From Succinivibrionaceae bacterium UBA3769 (GTDB lineage Bacteria; Pseudomonadota; Gammaproteobacteria; Enterobacterales; Succinivibrionaceae): a DNA stretch of 64,000 bases. The stretch is from assembly GCA_002372325.1 (NCBI GenBank), contig DFFT01000009.1, positions 7,924-71,923 on the forward strand, read 5' to 3'. Positions 35,132-45,294 of the stretch are shown here, in pieces. Each line of letters opens with the position of its first letter. Position 1 is the stretch's first letter. The notes beneath the pieces were generated by a model, which saw only the letters and a program-made list of their open reading frames with translations, searched no databases and was not told where the DNA came from. The position numbers and the translations under genes were made by a program.

Positions 35132-38107
35132 ATGAACAGACACGGCCTCCGCACAAGAATTCTGCTGTTTTCCATACTGCCGGTATTTCTGGTAGGCGTC
35201 GGACTCGCCACCTTCTTTACCATTACCAGCTATCTGAACATCAATAACCGCCTTGTCCATGAAGGAGAGCAGATCATCTATCCCCTGAGCACCAATCTGA
35301 GCTTTGCCATCCAGCAAAAAAAACAGGCCATGGTACAGGGGCTCATCAACGAGGCCTTCCGTCAGAACAGCGCCAAAATCCTCGCCATCGCGGTCTATGA
35401 TCGCCACAACAAAATGATGGCCACCTCCAACATTTCCCCGGAAATGAACTATCTGGATCTTGAGAGCGCTGAAAAGCCCTTCATCTCCAGCATGAACACC
35501 GTGGAATACCGCAATGACGGCTTTATCATGAGAATGCCCATATACGCCTATGACGAAGCCAGTCTCATGACTCTTTATGACACCGAGTTATCACAGGACA
35601 GCAAGGAAAGCAATAAAGCCGCTGAAATAGCCGATCCCCAGATAAATTATCCCCGGCCCCTGGCGGGATATGTCAGCATTTATATCCTGTCCGAAAGCGC
35701 CATCATAAAATCCCATACTGACCTTATTATCACCCTCTGTCTGATACTCACCGGCATTCTGGTGGCCCTGCTGTTCGGCATTAACCTCAACAGCGTGATT
35801 GTGGATCCCATAAACAAGCTCAGCGCTACCATTTATGCCATAAGAGAGGGCAATGTTAACGTCAAGGTTGACGGCACCATGCTGGGAGAGCTGGAAAGGC
35901 TGCGCTCCTATATCAACACCATGACCAGCGCCATGCAGGAGTTCAGAAACGAAATGCAGTACAGCGTGGATACGGCCACCAACGACCTCCGCAAGACGCT
36001 GGATCGCTTCGAGGAGCAGAACGAAGCCCTTAAAAAGGCAAATTCCGATGCCACCATGGCCACTCGGGCAAAATCTGAATTCCTGGCCAATATGTCTCAT
36101 GAGCTCAGAACCCCGCTGAACGGCATTATCGGCTTCGCCAAGCAGCTGAAAAAGCAGGCGGCCACCAGCACCCAGACAGAGTATCTGACCACCATTGAGG
36201 GCTGCGCCCGGAATCTCCTCAGCATTGTGAACAACATTTTGGACTATACCAAACTGGAATCCGGCAAGCTGACTCTGGAGGATATCCCCATCTCCATTAA
36301 GAAAATCTCCTACGAGGTGATCCGCATCCTGACTCCGGCAGCCCACGAGGCCGGACTGGAGCTTACGGCTACCATCGACAAGTCGGTACCGGAAAATCTC
36401 ATGGGAGATCCTCTCAGAATCGGCCAGATCCTGACCAACCTCATTGGCAATGCCGTAAAATTCACCAAAACCGGCAACGTAGCCCTGATAATCGAACCGG
36501 ATCCTTCCAGAAAAAGCACCCTGAACTCCTGCTGGATCAGATGTGAGGTGCGGGATACCGGTATCGGCATTACCGAGGCGCAGCAGATGAAGCTCTTCTC
36601 GGCATTCAACCAGGCAGATGCCTCCATCGCCAGAAAGTACGGCGGCACCGGCCTCGGCCTGGTTATCACCAAGCACCTTATTGAAGAAATGCACGGACAG
36701 ATCAGCGTCTCCTCCTCCAAGGGCAAAGGAACCACCTTTGCCTTCAACCTGGAGCTCAAGAAGGGAGAGCTTTCCAGGCTCCCGGTGCCGAAAGAGCTGG
36801 ACAGCCTGACCCACCGCCAGATCGTCCTAGTGGAAGCCAATACCTGGGTCAGGGAATCTCTTAAGAAAATGCTGGAGGACTGGCATCTCAACGTTATCCC
36901 CCTGTCCCAGCTGGCTCCGGTGGCATCCCTCCCGGATCGTGATGAATGCCGCTACCTCATTATCGGGCTCAGCAAGAATTTTGATTACAACCACTTCTAT
37001 GCCGACTTTACAAACCTTTCCCTGAAAAAGCTTGACCGGGTGGTGATTGCGGTAAACACCATGGACGAGATGGTAAAACAGAAGCTTAGCAGGCTCTCCC
37101 CCAAAGTCTCGGTGATTTCAAAGCCCGTAATTCCTGAAAACCTCCTGGATGCCCTGACAGGAATTACGGAGGAGAATGCCTTAGAGGAAGCTCCGGCCGG
37201 CGTTTACACCATTAAAAACGGCTCGACCGATTATTCCCGGATTCTGGAAACCGCCGCCCCGGCGCCTGATGCCGGCATCAGCATCGCCGACCGGCACCGG
37301 CTTCTTCCGGCTACTGTTCTCGCCGTGGACGACAACCGGGCCAACCTTCTCCTTATAAAAACCCTGCTTTCGGAAATGGCCTCCAATATCTACACCGCGG
37401 AAAGCGGCGAGGAAGCGGTGGAGCTTTGTCTCCATACGGAATTTGACCTTATCTTTATGGATATCCAAATGCCGCGGATGGACGGTCTGGAGACCATGAA
37501 GAATATCCGGGAGTCCACCCAGAATCAAAACACACCGGTGGTGGCTGTTACCGCTCTGGCGGTGCCTGAGGAGCAGGAGCGTTTTATCAAGGAAGGCATG
37601 AGCGATGTGCTGTCAAAACCGCTGGATGAGAGCGCTCTCCGGAATCTGGTGCATAAATACTGCGGCGCCAAAGGAGCGGCTCTGGCTCAGAATACCGGCT
37701 CATTTCCGGCAGAAAATGATCGGCCGGAGCCTGAGACCTCCGGGAGCGCAGAAGATGCCAACGCCATCTGGACTCTGACTGCGGCCCTGAAGGTTTCCGC
37801 TAACAAGAAGGATCTGGCTCGGGAAATGCTGACCATGCTCCTGGACTCCCTGCCGGAATTCCGGGAAAATCTGTCCCGCCGGGAAGATATTCCCTCTTTG
37901 GAGCTGGCTAAGATCATTCATAAATTCGCCGGTTCTGCCGTATACAGCGGCATGCCCGGCATTAAGAAGCTGTGTAACACCATTGAATCAATTCTCCGGG
38001 AAACCCAGAGCCAGGAGGAATGCGAACCCGAGCTTCTGGAGCTGGAGGATAACCTGGATCGCATTGAAAAGGAAAGTCCGGCATGGCTGAAACTGCTGGA
38101 GTCATAG
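35132..38107 (+). CDS. barA: Hybrid sensor histidine kinase BarA
   Basis: Tripartite membrane kinase that phosphorylates the response regulator UvrY/GacA to control the Csr system. The 991-residue protein has TM1 (about 9-33), a periplasmic loop, TM2 (about 197-217), HAMP, a kinase core with phospho-acceptor His323 in NMSHELRTPLNG, an ATPase domain (GTGLGLVI), a receiver-like domain that lacks a phosphorylatable Asp (about 563-680), a functional receiver with Asp777 (FMDIQMPRMDG), and a C-terminal Hpt domain with His930 (IIHKFAGSA). Length and layout match E. coli BarA. AAGG ribosome site before the ATG. Divergent from rlmD across 192 bp. Confidence 0.94.
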   Translation: MNRHGLRTRILLFSILPVFLVGVGLATFFTITSYLNINNRLVHEGEQIIYPLSTNLSFAIQQKKQAMVQGLINEAFRQNSAKILAIAVYDRHNKMMATSNISPEMNYLDLESAEKPFISSMNTVEYRNDGFIMRMPIYAYDEASLMTLYDTELSQDSKESNKAAEIADPQINYPRPLAGYVSIYILSESAIIKSHTDLIITLCLILTGILVALLFGINLNSVIVDPINKLSATIYAIREGNVNVKVDGTMLGELERLRSYINTMTSAMQEFRNEMQYSVDTATNDLRKTLDRFEEQNEALKKANSDATMATRAKSEFLANMSHELRTPLNGIIGFAKQLKKQAATSTQTEYLTTIEGCARNLLSIVNNILDYTKLESGKLTLEDIPISIKKISYEVIRILTPAAHEAGLELTATIDKSVPENLMGDPLRIGQILTNLIGNAVKFTKTGNVALIIEPDPSRKSTLNSCWIRCEVRDTGIGITEAQQMKLFSAFNQADASIARKYGGTGLGLVITKHLIEEMHGQISVSSSKGKGTTFAFNLELKKGELSRLPVPKELDSLTHRQIVLVEANTWVRESLKKMLEDWHLNVIPLSQLAPVASLPDRDECRYLIIGLSKNFDYNHFYADFTNLSLKKLDRVVIAVNTMDEMVKQKLSRLSPKVSVISKPVIPENLLDALTGITEENALEEAPAGVYTIKNGSTDYSRILETAAPAPDAGISIADRHRLLPATVLAVDDNRANLLLIKTLLSEMASNIYTAESGEEAVELCLHTEFDLIFMDIQMPRMDGLETMKNIRESTQNQNTPVVAVTALAVPEEQERFIKEGMSDVLSKPLDESALRNLVHKYCGAKGAALAQNTGSFPAENDRPEPETSGSAEDANAIWTLTAALKVSANKKDLAREMLTMLLDSLPEFRENLSRREDIPSLELAKIIHKFAGSAVYSGMPGIKKLCNTIESILRETQSQEECEPELLELEDNLDRIEKESPAWLKLLES

Positions 38108-38134
38108 CATTTCACCGGTAAAAGCCCGATAAAA

Positions 38135-38180
38135 AGAAAACGGAGAAGAACCAGCAGTCTCGTGCCTCTTCTCCGTCTTG
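38135..38180. terminator. Bidirectional terminator between barA and recO
   Basis: A 10-bp perfect stem ACGGAGAAGA/TCTTCTCCGT (38140-38149 with 38167-38176), with an A-rich left flank and CTTGTTT on the right, serves the converging genes barA (+) and recO (-). Confidence 0.85.
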
Positions 38181-38231
38181 TTTGCGTCAGATCCCCGCTG
38201 GCTTTGCTGTCAGCTCTGCAGCGGAAATTAT

Positions 38232-39341
38232 TCAGAGATCAAAGTTTATGTCCCGATCCTGAGATGTTTCTTCTGACTGGCTTTCTGATTCGCACCCGGA
38301 AGGATTTTCCGGAGATGCATTTTCACAAGGAACATTGTCAGGCTCAGCCTCAGCTTCGGAGCATTCCGGACTGGCCGGAGGATCGCTTTCCCCTGACTCC
38401 GGAGAAACCTCGGGAGCTTCCGGAGGAACATCTGCCTGAACTTGGTTAACGTTCTCCTGGAGAGATTCCGGACAGCTGGCAGCCGTAAGCGCAGCGGCCT
38501 CCGTTTCCGTTCCGGCGGAATTTTCAGATTCAGCATCAGCTTCCGGTTCCGCAGACTTGCTGCTGTCTGTCTTCTGATTACGGGGCACGGCCAAAGCGCC
38601 TTTTCCCACATTGAGATAATCCCGGTAAAGCTCTCTGCTGTAAAGCACCTTCCCGTCCAGCAAAGTGTCCAGATTCTTCTTGATAAGATTCTTCATGGAC
38701 TGCATGGCGTGAGGGGATAGATTCTCCCCGGTTCTGAGAGCAATGATATCGGCGCCGTTATAGGCATCGCACATGGAAATGCTGCCAATCATCTCCGGCA
38801 TGATTTCCCGGAATCCGGTGCCGCTCTGATAGAGATACCACTTTCTGGGCATAATAGGAGCGCCGGAATCAGCTTCCGAACTCAGATCGATGCCGTAGCC
38901 CAGCTCCTCCAGAAGAGCCAGCTCAAACTGCCGGAGCGTCCAGGATTCGGGATAGCCCTCCTCCAGACGCGTTAAAGCATCAAGATAGGCGGCAAAAAGA
39001 ATCTGACTGCTGTCCTCGATTTTATAAAGGGCTGCCAGAAGCTCATTAACATACAGAGCGGAAAACAGCACCGGGGGAAGATACTGAAACTGCCGGCCGC
39101 TGACCTCGCAGCGGGCCAGTGTTTTCAGGGACTTATCCGTGCCGCTCAGGGTCAGCTTCAGAGGCACAAAAACCTGCAAAGCCGCCTTCAGGCTGCTTCT
39201 CTTGCTTTTAGCGCCCCGGGCGACAAACGATATTCTCCCGAAATCAGCGGTAATGGCATCCACCAGAAGTGAATTCTCCTGATACGGTACGGCATGGAGG
39301 ACGAACCCCACAGTATTTTTTTGATTTGCTTTACTGTACAT
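38232..39341 (-). CDS. recO: DNA repair protein RecO with a long acidic C-terminal tail
   Basis: RecO works with RecR to load RecA on SSB-coated DNA. The first 250 of 369 residues match the family (OB-fold start VGFVLHAVPYQENSLLV, then the helical domain with LYVNELLAALY and FELALLEELGYG); usual length is about 240. Residues 251-369 are an added low-complexity tail rich in Glu, Ser, Pro and Ala that ends SQDRDINFDL. The zinc-binding cysteines of some RecO proteins are not evident. Last gene of the rpoE-rse-lep-rnc-era-recO run; 5 bp after era. In E. coli pdxJ follows, absent here. Confidence 0.92.
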   Translation of the reverse strand: MYSKANQKNTVGFVLHAVPYQENSLLVDAITADFGRISFVARGAKSKRSSLKAALQVFVPLKLTLSGTDKSLKTLARCEVSGRQFQYLPPVLFSALYVNELLAALYKIEDSSQILFAAYLDALTRLEEGYPESWTLRQFELALLEELGYGIDLSSEADSGAPIMPRKWYLYQSGTGFREIMPEMIGSISMCDAYNGADIIALRTGENLSPHAMQSMKNLIKKNLDTLLDGKVLYSRELYRDYLNVGKGALAVPRNQKTDSSKSAEPEADAESENSAGTETEAAALTAASCPESLQENVNQVQADVPPEAPEVSPESGESDPPASPECSEAEAEPDNVPCENASPENPSGCESESQSEETSQDRDINFDL

Positions 39342-39346
39342 TTAAA

Positions 39347-40264
39347 CTAACTTTCAAAATCCATATAACCCAGGGAACGAAGGGCTCTGGCATCATCAGA
39401 CCATCCGCTCCTGACCTTAACCCACAGCCCGAGATACACCTTATTCTCAAGCATTTTTTCTAAATCCTTTCTGGCTTCCGTGCCGATGGTTTTCAGCTTC
39501 TGTCCTTCGGTTCCGATAATCATTTTCTTCTGGCCTTCTCTTTCCACCAGAATCACCGCGGAAATGGAAACCCGGCCGCTCTCTTCAACAGTGTATTCCT
39601 CGATCTCCACAGCCACGCTGTACGGGAGCTCCTGTCCGGTAAAACGCATCAGCTTTTCCCGGATCACCTCTGCCGCAATAAAACGCATGGAACGGTCGGT
39701 GACATAATCCTCCGGGAAGCAGAATTCTCCCTCCGGGAGATGCGCCCGGGCAATTTTCCTGAGCTCGTCCACATTGGTGCCCTGCTTGGCGGACACGGGA
39801 ATAACGTCCTTGAAGGGCATGAGCGCTGACAGCTTTTCGATTACCGGCAACAGCTCCGCCTTGTCATGAATTTCGTCAATTTTGTTGATCACCAGAATAA
39901 CGGGAACGGACAGCTTTTTCAGCTTTTCCAGCACCATTTCGTCATCCCGGGTCCATCTGGTGCAATCGGTCACAAAAAACACCAGCTCCACATCCCGGAG
40001 GGAGCTCTCCGCCGCCCGGTTCATGAGAGCATTGATGGCCCGCTTTTCCTCGATGTGCAGTCCCGGAGTGTCAACGTAAACGGTCTGATAATTTCCGGCG
40101 GTATCAATTCCCAGAATTCTGTTTCTGGTAGTCTGGGGCTTCCGGGAAGTAATCGAAACCTTCTGCCCCAGAATATGATTCATCAGTGTGGACTTGCCGG
40201 CATTGGGACGCCCCACAATGGCCACAAAACCGAAATGCTTCGCAGATCCGCTGTTGTCTGTCAT
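39347..40264 (-). CDS. era: GTPase Era
   Basis: Ribosome-assembly GTPase binding the 3' end of 16S rRNA. The 305 residues carry G1 [10 protein letters not shown]3 DTPGLH, G4 NKID, and a C-terminal KH domain with the GxxG-type segment [13 protein letters not shown]. Slightly overlaps the rnc-era-recO operon logic: 12 bp after rnc. Confidence 0.97.
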   Translation of the reverse strand: MTDNSGSAKHFGFVAIVGRPNAGKSTLMNHILGQKVSITSRKPQTTRNRILGIDTAGNYQTVYVDTPGLHIEEKRAINALMNRAAESSLRDVELVFFVTDCTRWTRDDEMVLEKLKKLSVPVILVINKIDEIHDKAELLPVIEKLSALMPFKDVIPVSAKQGTNVDELRKIARAHLPEGEFCFPEDYVTDRSMRFIAAEVIREKLMRFTGQELPYSVAVEIEEYTVEESGRVSISAVILVEREGQKKMIIGTEGQKLKTIGTEARKDLEKMLENKVYLGLWVKVRSGWSDDARALRSLGYMDFES

Positions 40265-40276
40265 ATAAAATTCCTG

Positions 40277-41008
40277 TTAATCCTTAGCTCCGGCCCTGCG
40301 CGCGTGAATAAGGTCAAGAGCCTTCTGAGCGGCGTTCTGTTCGGCGCCTCTTCTGGTGGAACCGTAACCCACCAGAGTCTCCTTGATAAACGTGCATTCC
40401 AGATTCACGGTAAACTGCTGATTGTGATCCTCGCCGGTAATGCTGACCACCCGGTAAACCGGAAGGGATTGATGCCGGCCCTGGAGATATTCCTGAAGCT
40501 GGGTCTTGGGATCCTTCTGATCAAATCCGGGGTGCACCGTCCTGAGCTTTTCGGAAAACCAAGTCTGCACCAGCTCCCGCGCCTTCTCAAAATTCCGTCC
40601 GGAATCGAGATAAACAGCAGCCAGAGTCGCCTCCACCACATCAGCAAGTATGGACTCCCGGCGGAATCCGCCGCTTTTAAGCTCTCCGGGCCCCATAATC
40701 AGATATTCGCTGAGATTAAAGCCCCGGGCAATTTCCGCTAAGGTGGATTCCCGCACCAGAGTGGAACGCATTCTGGTGAGATCCCCCTCGCCGACCTTGG
40801 TAAAACGATGGTAAAGCTCGTCTGCAATTATAACCCCGAGAATGGAATCTCCAAGAAATTCCAGCCTCTCATAATGCACCGGACTTGCGCTTCTGTGAGT
40901 CAGCGCCTGTATCAGGTAATCGCGATTTATAAAGGTATACCCGATGGTTTTCTCGTAGGCGCCCAGTTTGTCTGCAGAGTTGCTGCCTGTCATGCCAGAT
41001 GCTTTCAT
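40277..41008 (-). CDS. rnc: Ribonuclease III
   Basis: Double-stranded RNA endonuclease for rRNA and mRNA processing. The 243 residues have the signature ERLEFLGDSILGV and ADVVEATLAAVYLD with the catalytic acidic residues, followed by a double-stranded RNA-binding domain (about 170-238, GYGSTRRGAEQNAAQKALD). The start may be 41008 or the ATG at 40993. Follows lepB after 3 bp. Confidence 0.96.
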   Translation of the reverse strand: MKASGMTGSNSADKLGAYEKTIGYTFINRDYLIQALTHRSASPVHYERLEFLGDSILGVIIADELYHRFTKVGEGDLTRMRSTLVRESTLAEIARGFNLSEYLIMGPGELKSGGFRRESILADVVEATLAAVYLDSGRNFEKARELVQTWFSEKLRTVHPGFDQKDPKTQLQEYLQGRHQSLPVYRVVSITGEDHNQQFTVNLECTFIKETLVGYGSTRRGAEQNAAQKALDLIHARRAGAKD

Positions 41009-41011
41009 TTT

Positions 41012-41908
41012 TTAATTTATGCCGCCTATTCTGTCAATTTTTATTCCGCCGTCCATAGTGCAGCTGAACCAGACTGCCACGGCCCGTCCCAGCAGGTAAT
41101 CATCCGGAACAAAGCCCCAGTAACGGCTGTCCCTGCTGTGCTCGCGGTTATCCCCCATGGCAAAGTAATGCCCCTCCGGAACCACCCAGTCCCCGTGAAT
41201 ATTGCCGATAACATTGGAGCTGCCGTCGTCAAAGAAGGTTTCGGGAGTAACAACGCCGCGATCTCTCATAATTTCATGGGACACACCCAGAAGATCCTCG
41301 TTTTCCATAATGCCGCTCTCGCTGGGATACGCCGGATTTCTTTCCAGATAAAGCTGCAGAGATTCCGGAAGTTCCCTGGCGGTGATATGCTTAAGTTCAT
41401 GAGAGCCCTTCTCCTGAATATGGAGCTCCCCCTTGCTTACCACAATGCGATCCCCCGGAAGGCCGACAATTCTCTTGATGTAGTCAATGGAAGGATCCTC
41501 GGGATATTTGAATACCACCACATCGCCCCGCTGCGGAGTTCCGGTGGCATAGAGCACTTTATTGGTGAAGGGGTTTCTCAGGCCGTAACGAAACTTTTCA
41601 ATAAGAATAAAGTCTCCCCGGGTCAGAGTCGGCATCATGGAGGCGGAAGGTATTCTGAAGGGCTCGTAGACAAAGGAACGCACCAGAAGCACTGCCAGAA
41701 GCACCGGAAAACAGCTCACCAGATTGCCCCAGAGACCGCCGGCCTCCAGAATTTCGCTCTTCTCCTTGCGGGTCAGAGGCACCCGGGCCTCCTCCTCGGC
41801 CTTACGGAGCTCTTCCTTTCGCTGCTTTCTGAAACAGAACACGTCAAAGAGCCACATGATTCCGGTAAGAGCCGTGGAACCTATCAGAACAAGAGTAATC
41901 GTATTCAT
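41012..41908 (-). CDS. lepB: Signal peptidase I
   Basis: Membrane serine protease that removes signal peptides of exported proteins. The 298 residues have two N-terminal membrane helices (about 5-24 and 63-79) and the catalytic Ser90 in IPSASMMPTL and Lys145 in YIKRIVGLPGD. GDNREHSRDSRYWGFVP (box E) lies near the C-terminus. Follows lepA after 18 bp. Confidence 0.96.
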   Translation of the reverse strand: MNTITLVLIGSTALTGIMWLFDVFCFRKQRKEELRKAEEEARVPLTRKEKSEILEAGGLWGNLVSCFPVLLAVLLVRSFVYEPFRIPSASMMPTLTRGDFILIEKFRYGLRNPFTNKVLYATGTPQRGDVVVFKYPEDPSIDYIKRIVGLPGDRIVVSKGELHIQEKGSHELKHITARELPESLQLYLERNPAYPSESGIMENEDLLGVSHEIMRDRGVVTPETFFDDGSSNVIGNIHGDWVVPEGHYFAMGDNREHSRDSRYWGFVPDDYLLGRAVAVWFSCTMDGGIKIDRIGGIN

Positions 41909-41926
41909 AATTTTCTCCCGGAATCC

Positions 41927-43720
41927 CTAGTCGCTGCCCACCTGCAGAATCGCCAGGAAGGCTGACTGCGGCACCTGCACCCGGCCGATGGCCTTCATGC
42001 GCTTTTTGCCCTCTTTCTGCTTTTCCAGAAGCTTTCTCTTTCTCGTAATATCCCCGCCGTAGCACTTAGCCAGCACATCCTTTCTCAGAGCCTTTACCGT
42101 GCTTCTGGCGATAATCTGATTCCCGATGGCGGCCTGAATGGCGATATCAAACATCTGTCTGGGAATCAGCTCCTTCATCTTATCCACCAGGAGTTTGCCC
42201 CGGTTCATGGCATTGGACTTGTGGGTAATCACCGCCAGAGCGTCAACACGCTCTCCCGCGATAAGAATGTCCATGCGCACCATGTCAGCGGCCTGAAACC
42301 TCTTGAAGCCGTAGTCCAGGGAAGCGTAGCCCCGGGATACCGACTTCATCCTGTCAAAGAAATCCAGCACCACTTCACCCATGGGAATTTCATAGGTGAG
42401 AGCCACCTGCGCGCCATGATAAACAAGGCCGGTCTGAATGCCGCGCTTCTCCTGACAGAGCTGCATGACATCGCCGAGACACTGCTGCGGCATCAGCATA
42501 CGGCATTCCGCAATGGGCTCGCGAATTTCGGAAATGGAATTAACCGCCGGAAGATTTGCCGGAGAATCCACCATTTGAATGGATCCGTCGGTCATCACCA
42601 CCTCATAGATTACCGTAGGAGCGGTGGTGATAAGATCCAGATTGTATTCCCGCTCCAGACGCTCCTGAATGATTTCCATATGGAGCATGCCCAGAAAGCC
42701 GCAACGGAAGCCGAAGCCCAAAGCCTTGGACTTTTCCGGCTCAAAAAACAGGGAAGCATCATTAAGGGACAGCTTGTCCAGGGCATCCCGGAAATTTTCA
42801 TAATCATCGGTGGATACCGGGAACAGTCCCGCATAAACCTGCGGCTTGACTTTTTTAAAGCCCGGAAGAGGCTCCGGAGCCCCGTCCTTGGCATTGGTTA
42901 TGGTATCCCCCACCGGGGCTCCGTGAATGGTCTTGATACCGCAGACCACCCAGCCTACTTCGCCGGCGGTGAGCTCCTTGCGATCCACCCTCTTTGGGGT
43001 ATAAATACCGACCCTGTCCACATTCCAGGATACCCCGGTGGTCATAATCTTTATCTTATCGCCCACTTTAACGGAGCCGTCCACCACTCTGACCAGGGAA
43101 ACCACTCCCATATAATCATCAAAGTAGGAATCAATAATAAGAGCCTTAAGAGGGCCGTCCGGATTACCTTTGGGGGCCGGAATTTTGGAAACGATCTCCT
43201 CCAGCACCTGCTCTACGCCGACTCCGGTTTTAGCGGAGCATCTTACGGCATCAACGGCATCGATCCCCACGATGTCTTCTATTTCATCGCAGACTCTTTC
43301 CGGGTCAGCGGTGGGCAGATCGATCTTGTTAAGCACCGGCAGCACCTCAAGACTGAGATCCACGGCCTGGTAGCAGTTAGCCAGCGTCTGAGCCTCCACC
43401 CCCTGGGTGGCATCCACCACCAGAAGAGCGCCTTCGCAGGCCGCCAGAGAGCGGGACACCTCGTAGGAAAAATCCACATGTCCCGGAGTGTCAATAAAGT
43501 TGAGCTCGTAATCCTGACCGTCAGAAGCCCGGTAATTCAGCGTGACCGCCTGAGCCTTGATGGTAATGCCCCGTTCCCTTTCAATATCCATGGAGTCCAG
43601 CACCTGTTCCTGCATTTCCCGGACAGTCAGACCGCCGCATATCTGAATTAAACGGTCGGAAAGGGTTGATTTGCCATGATCAATATGGGCAATTATTGAA
43701 AAGTTTCTAATATTCTTCAT
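41927..43720 (-). CDS. lepA: Elongation factor 4 (LepA)
   Basis: Translational GTPase involved in ribosome function and initiation/back-translocation. The 597 residues match the E. coli length. G1 is [13 protein letters not shown]3 DTPGHVDF, G4 NKIDL, and the C-terminal domain has the [21 protein letters not shown] tail typical of LepA. Confidence 0.97.
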   Translation of the reverse strand: MKNIRNFSIIAHIDHGKSTLSDRLIQICGGLTVREMQEQVLDSMDIERERGITIKAQAVTLNYRASDGQDYELNFIDTPGHVDFSYEVSRSLAACEGALLVVDATQGVEAQTLANCYQAVDLSLEVLPVLNKIDLPTADPERVCDEIEDIVGIDAVDAVRCSAKTGVGVEQVLEEIVSKIPAPKGNPDGPLKALIIDSYFDDYMGVVSLVRVVDGSVKVGDKIKIMTTGVSWNVDRVGIYTPKRVDRKELTAGEVGWVVCGIKTIHGAPVGDTITNAKDGAPEPLPGFKKVKPQVYAGLFPVSTDDYENFRDALDKLSLNDASLFFEPEKSKALGFGFRCGFLGMLHMEIIQERLEREYNLDLITTAPTVIYEVVMTDGSIQMVDSPANLPAVNSISEIREPIAECRMLMPQQCLGDVMQLCQEKRGIQTGLVYHGAQVALTYEIPMGEVVLDFFDRMKSVSRGYASLDYGFKRFQAADMVRMDILIAGERVDALAVITHKSNAMNRGKLLVDKMKELIPRQMFDIAIQAAIGNQIIARSTVKALRKDVLAKCYGGDITRKRKLLEKQKEGKKRMKAIGRVQVPQSAFLAILQVGSD

Positions 43721-43776
43721 AGGTATTCAGGAACAGCTCCGGCGCAAACACACTTTGCTTGTCAAAACAAAAGAGG

Positions 43777-43785
43777 ATTATAACA
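43777..43785 (-). promoter_or_regulatory. Probable extended -10 promoter for lepA
   Basis: In the 91-bp gap between rseC and lepA, the minus strand has TGT-TATAAT (TATAAT at 43777-43782), an extended -10 with a poor -35. It could give lepA-lepB-rnc-era-recO expression independent of sigma-E. Confidence 0.5.
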
Positions 43786-43811
43786 GATAAGAGCCGGAAC
43801 ATTTGAGGATC

Positions 43812-44273
43812 TTACGACTTTACATCAGATTTGCATCCCGGAACCGCCGGCAAAATGCCGACCATCCGCGGAGCCCAGATGGTTTTTACAAAGATTCGGG
43901 AAAGAAAAACGGCGAGACAGAAGCCCAGAGTCAGGCCGGCAAAGGCTCCGGCAATACCGGCAAGATCATTCTGAAATATGAGTTCAGCGGCCAGAGCTCC
44001 CGCCAGAAGTCCCAAAAGTGGCACCAGATAGGCAATAACGGCGCTTACCATAACGGAACTTTCCGGAACTCCGATGCGCGCCACATCGCCGACTTTGGCA
44101 TTAAGAGAATTCGGAACGCTGAAGATCACCGGCTTTTTAGAGGTGTCGGAATTGTCCTCGGGACACGATGCGGTTCTGTCAGAGCAGGATCCGCAGATCC
44201 CCCGCACTCCCTGCTCGCATACCGCCAGGCCATCCCCGGAGATGCTTCTGACAACAGCCAGAGTTTCGGTCAT
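43812..44273 (-). CDS. rseC: SoxR-reducing/sigma-E regulatory protein RseC
   Basis: Inner-membrane protein of the RseC/MucC family; E. coli RseC is a positive modulator of sigma-E and also linked to SoxR reduction. From the ATG at 44273 it has 153 residues: a cysteine-rich N-terminal part (CEQGVRGICGSCSDRTASC) and two membrane helices (about 76-96 and 100-122). A TTG seven codons upstream has a better-placed GGAGG and is an alternative start. Follows rseB. Confidence 0.9.
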   Translation of the reverse strand: MTETLAVVRSISGDGLAVCEQGVRGICGSCSDRTASCPEDNSDTSKKPVIFSVPNSLNAKVGDVARIGVPESSVMVSAVIAYLVPLLGLLAGALAAELIFQNDLAGIAGAFAGLTLGFCLAVFLSRIFVKTIWAPRMVGILPAVPGCKSDVKS

Positions 44274-44289
44274 ATGCTTCTGAGACAAA

Positions 44290-45285
44290 TCAACCTCCCC
44301 GGTAGGATTCGGCGATCCTCTTTTCAGCCTCAAGAGGCAAATCACCCACGGCAACTATCTCATAGGGAGGCGCCTGATGACGGTAAAGATTGGTTCTGCC
44401 CTGCCGCACCACCGGAAAATCCATATTTCCGATAAGGGGAATCCGGTAGATGGAAAAGTCCGCAATGCCATCGGAATAAACAATGTGCTCCACGGTATCC
44501 AGCCCATCTCCCAAAGCATAGCGCTGCGAAAACACCGGCTCAAATCCCGGGGGCAGCTCCTTCAATGACCAGGAAAACTTTTCCAGCGGCTCGGCGTTGT
44601 CTGCCGGATTGGGGAAGGATTCGCTGGCATTCTCCACATTGAGCACCTTGGCATTGGGAGTGTCAGACACCGCGAGATTTACGGCATTGAAGCTTTCCAT
44701 CAGGCTGTCATTGCCCATGCCGGGATTGTGATGCACCACCTCGGCGCCAAGAAGAATGCCGGTTTTGGAGTCCACATGAAGAATGTAGCTGTAACGGTAA
44801 TTATCCATGGCAGTAAGGCGGATTTCCCGGGCCAGCCGTCCGGCAATGCGCTTCTCTCCCAGCAGTATGGGAGTGTACGATTTAAGAATTTTTTCAGCCG
44901 GCACCTGCATCAGTCTGACAAAAACAGACGGCAGGAGAGCATTCTTCACCGCAAAAGGCTCCGTGCCGTAAGCGAAGTAGACGATAAGCCCGCCCTTGGT
45001 GAAATATCCGGAGGGTTCTCCGTTGAGAAAAAGCCAGTGAGAAATGCTGCCGGCTTCAGTAAGTCCGTGGGAAAATGACACCGGCTCTATCTGACCGGCG
45101 CTGACTCTGGTAAAGAGAAGTTCGTAATTTTTGGAGGTGGACGCCTTCTGCATATCAGCAAAAAGCCCCCGGGCCTCATCGCTGTCAGCAGACATATCAT
45201 AATCTTCTGCCTGGGCCAGCGCTGCCATCCCGGCCAGAAGAGGAACCATCAAATACCTTAAAAATGTCCGCATCTGTAACCGCAT
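44290..45285 (-). CDS. rseB: Sigma-E regulator RseB
   Basis: Periplasmic protein that binds RseA and protects it from DegS; senses mislocalised lipids/lipopolysaccharide. The 331 residues start with a signal peptide (ends LAQAE; ATG at 45285 or 45273) and show the MucB/RseB two-domain layout, with SYTPILLGEKRIAGRLAREI and RYSYILHVDSKTGILLGAEV in the first domain and YSDGIADFSIYRI in the second. Ten bp after rseA. Confidence 0.93.
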   Translation of the reverse strand: MRLQMRTFLRYLMVPLLAGMAALAQAEDYDMSADSDEARGLFADMQKASTSKNYELLFTRVSAGQIEPVSFSHGLTEAGSISHWLFLNGEPSGYFTKGGLIVYFAYGTEPFAVKNALLPSVFVRLMQVPAEKILKSYTPILLGEKRIAGRLAREIRLTAMDNYRYSYILHVDSKTGILLGAEVVHHNPGMGNDSLMESFNAVNLAVSDTPNAKVLNVENASESFPNPADNAEPLEKFSWSLKELPPGFEPVFSQRYALGDGLDTVEHIVYSDGIADFSIYRIPLIGNMDFPVVRQGRTNLYRHQAPPYEIVAVGDLPLEAEKRIAESYRGG

Positions 45286-45294
45286 CCTGTCTTC

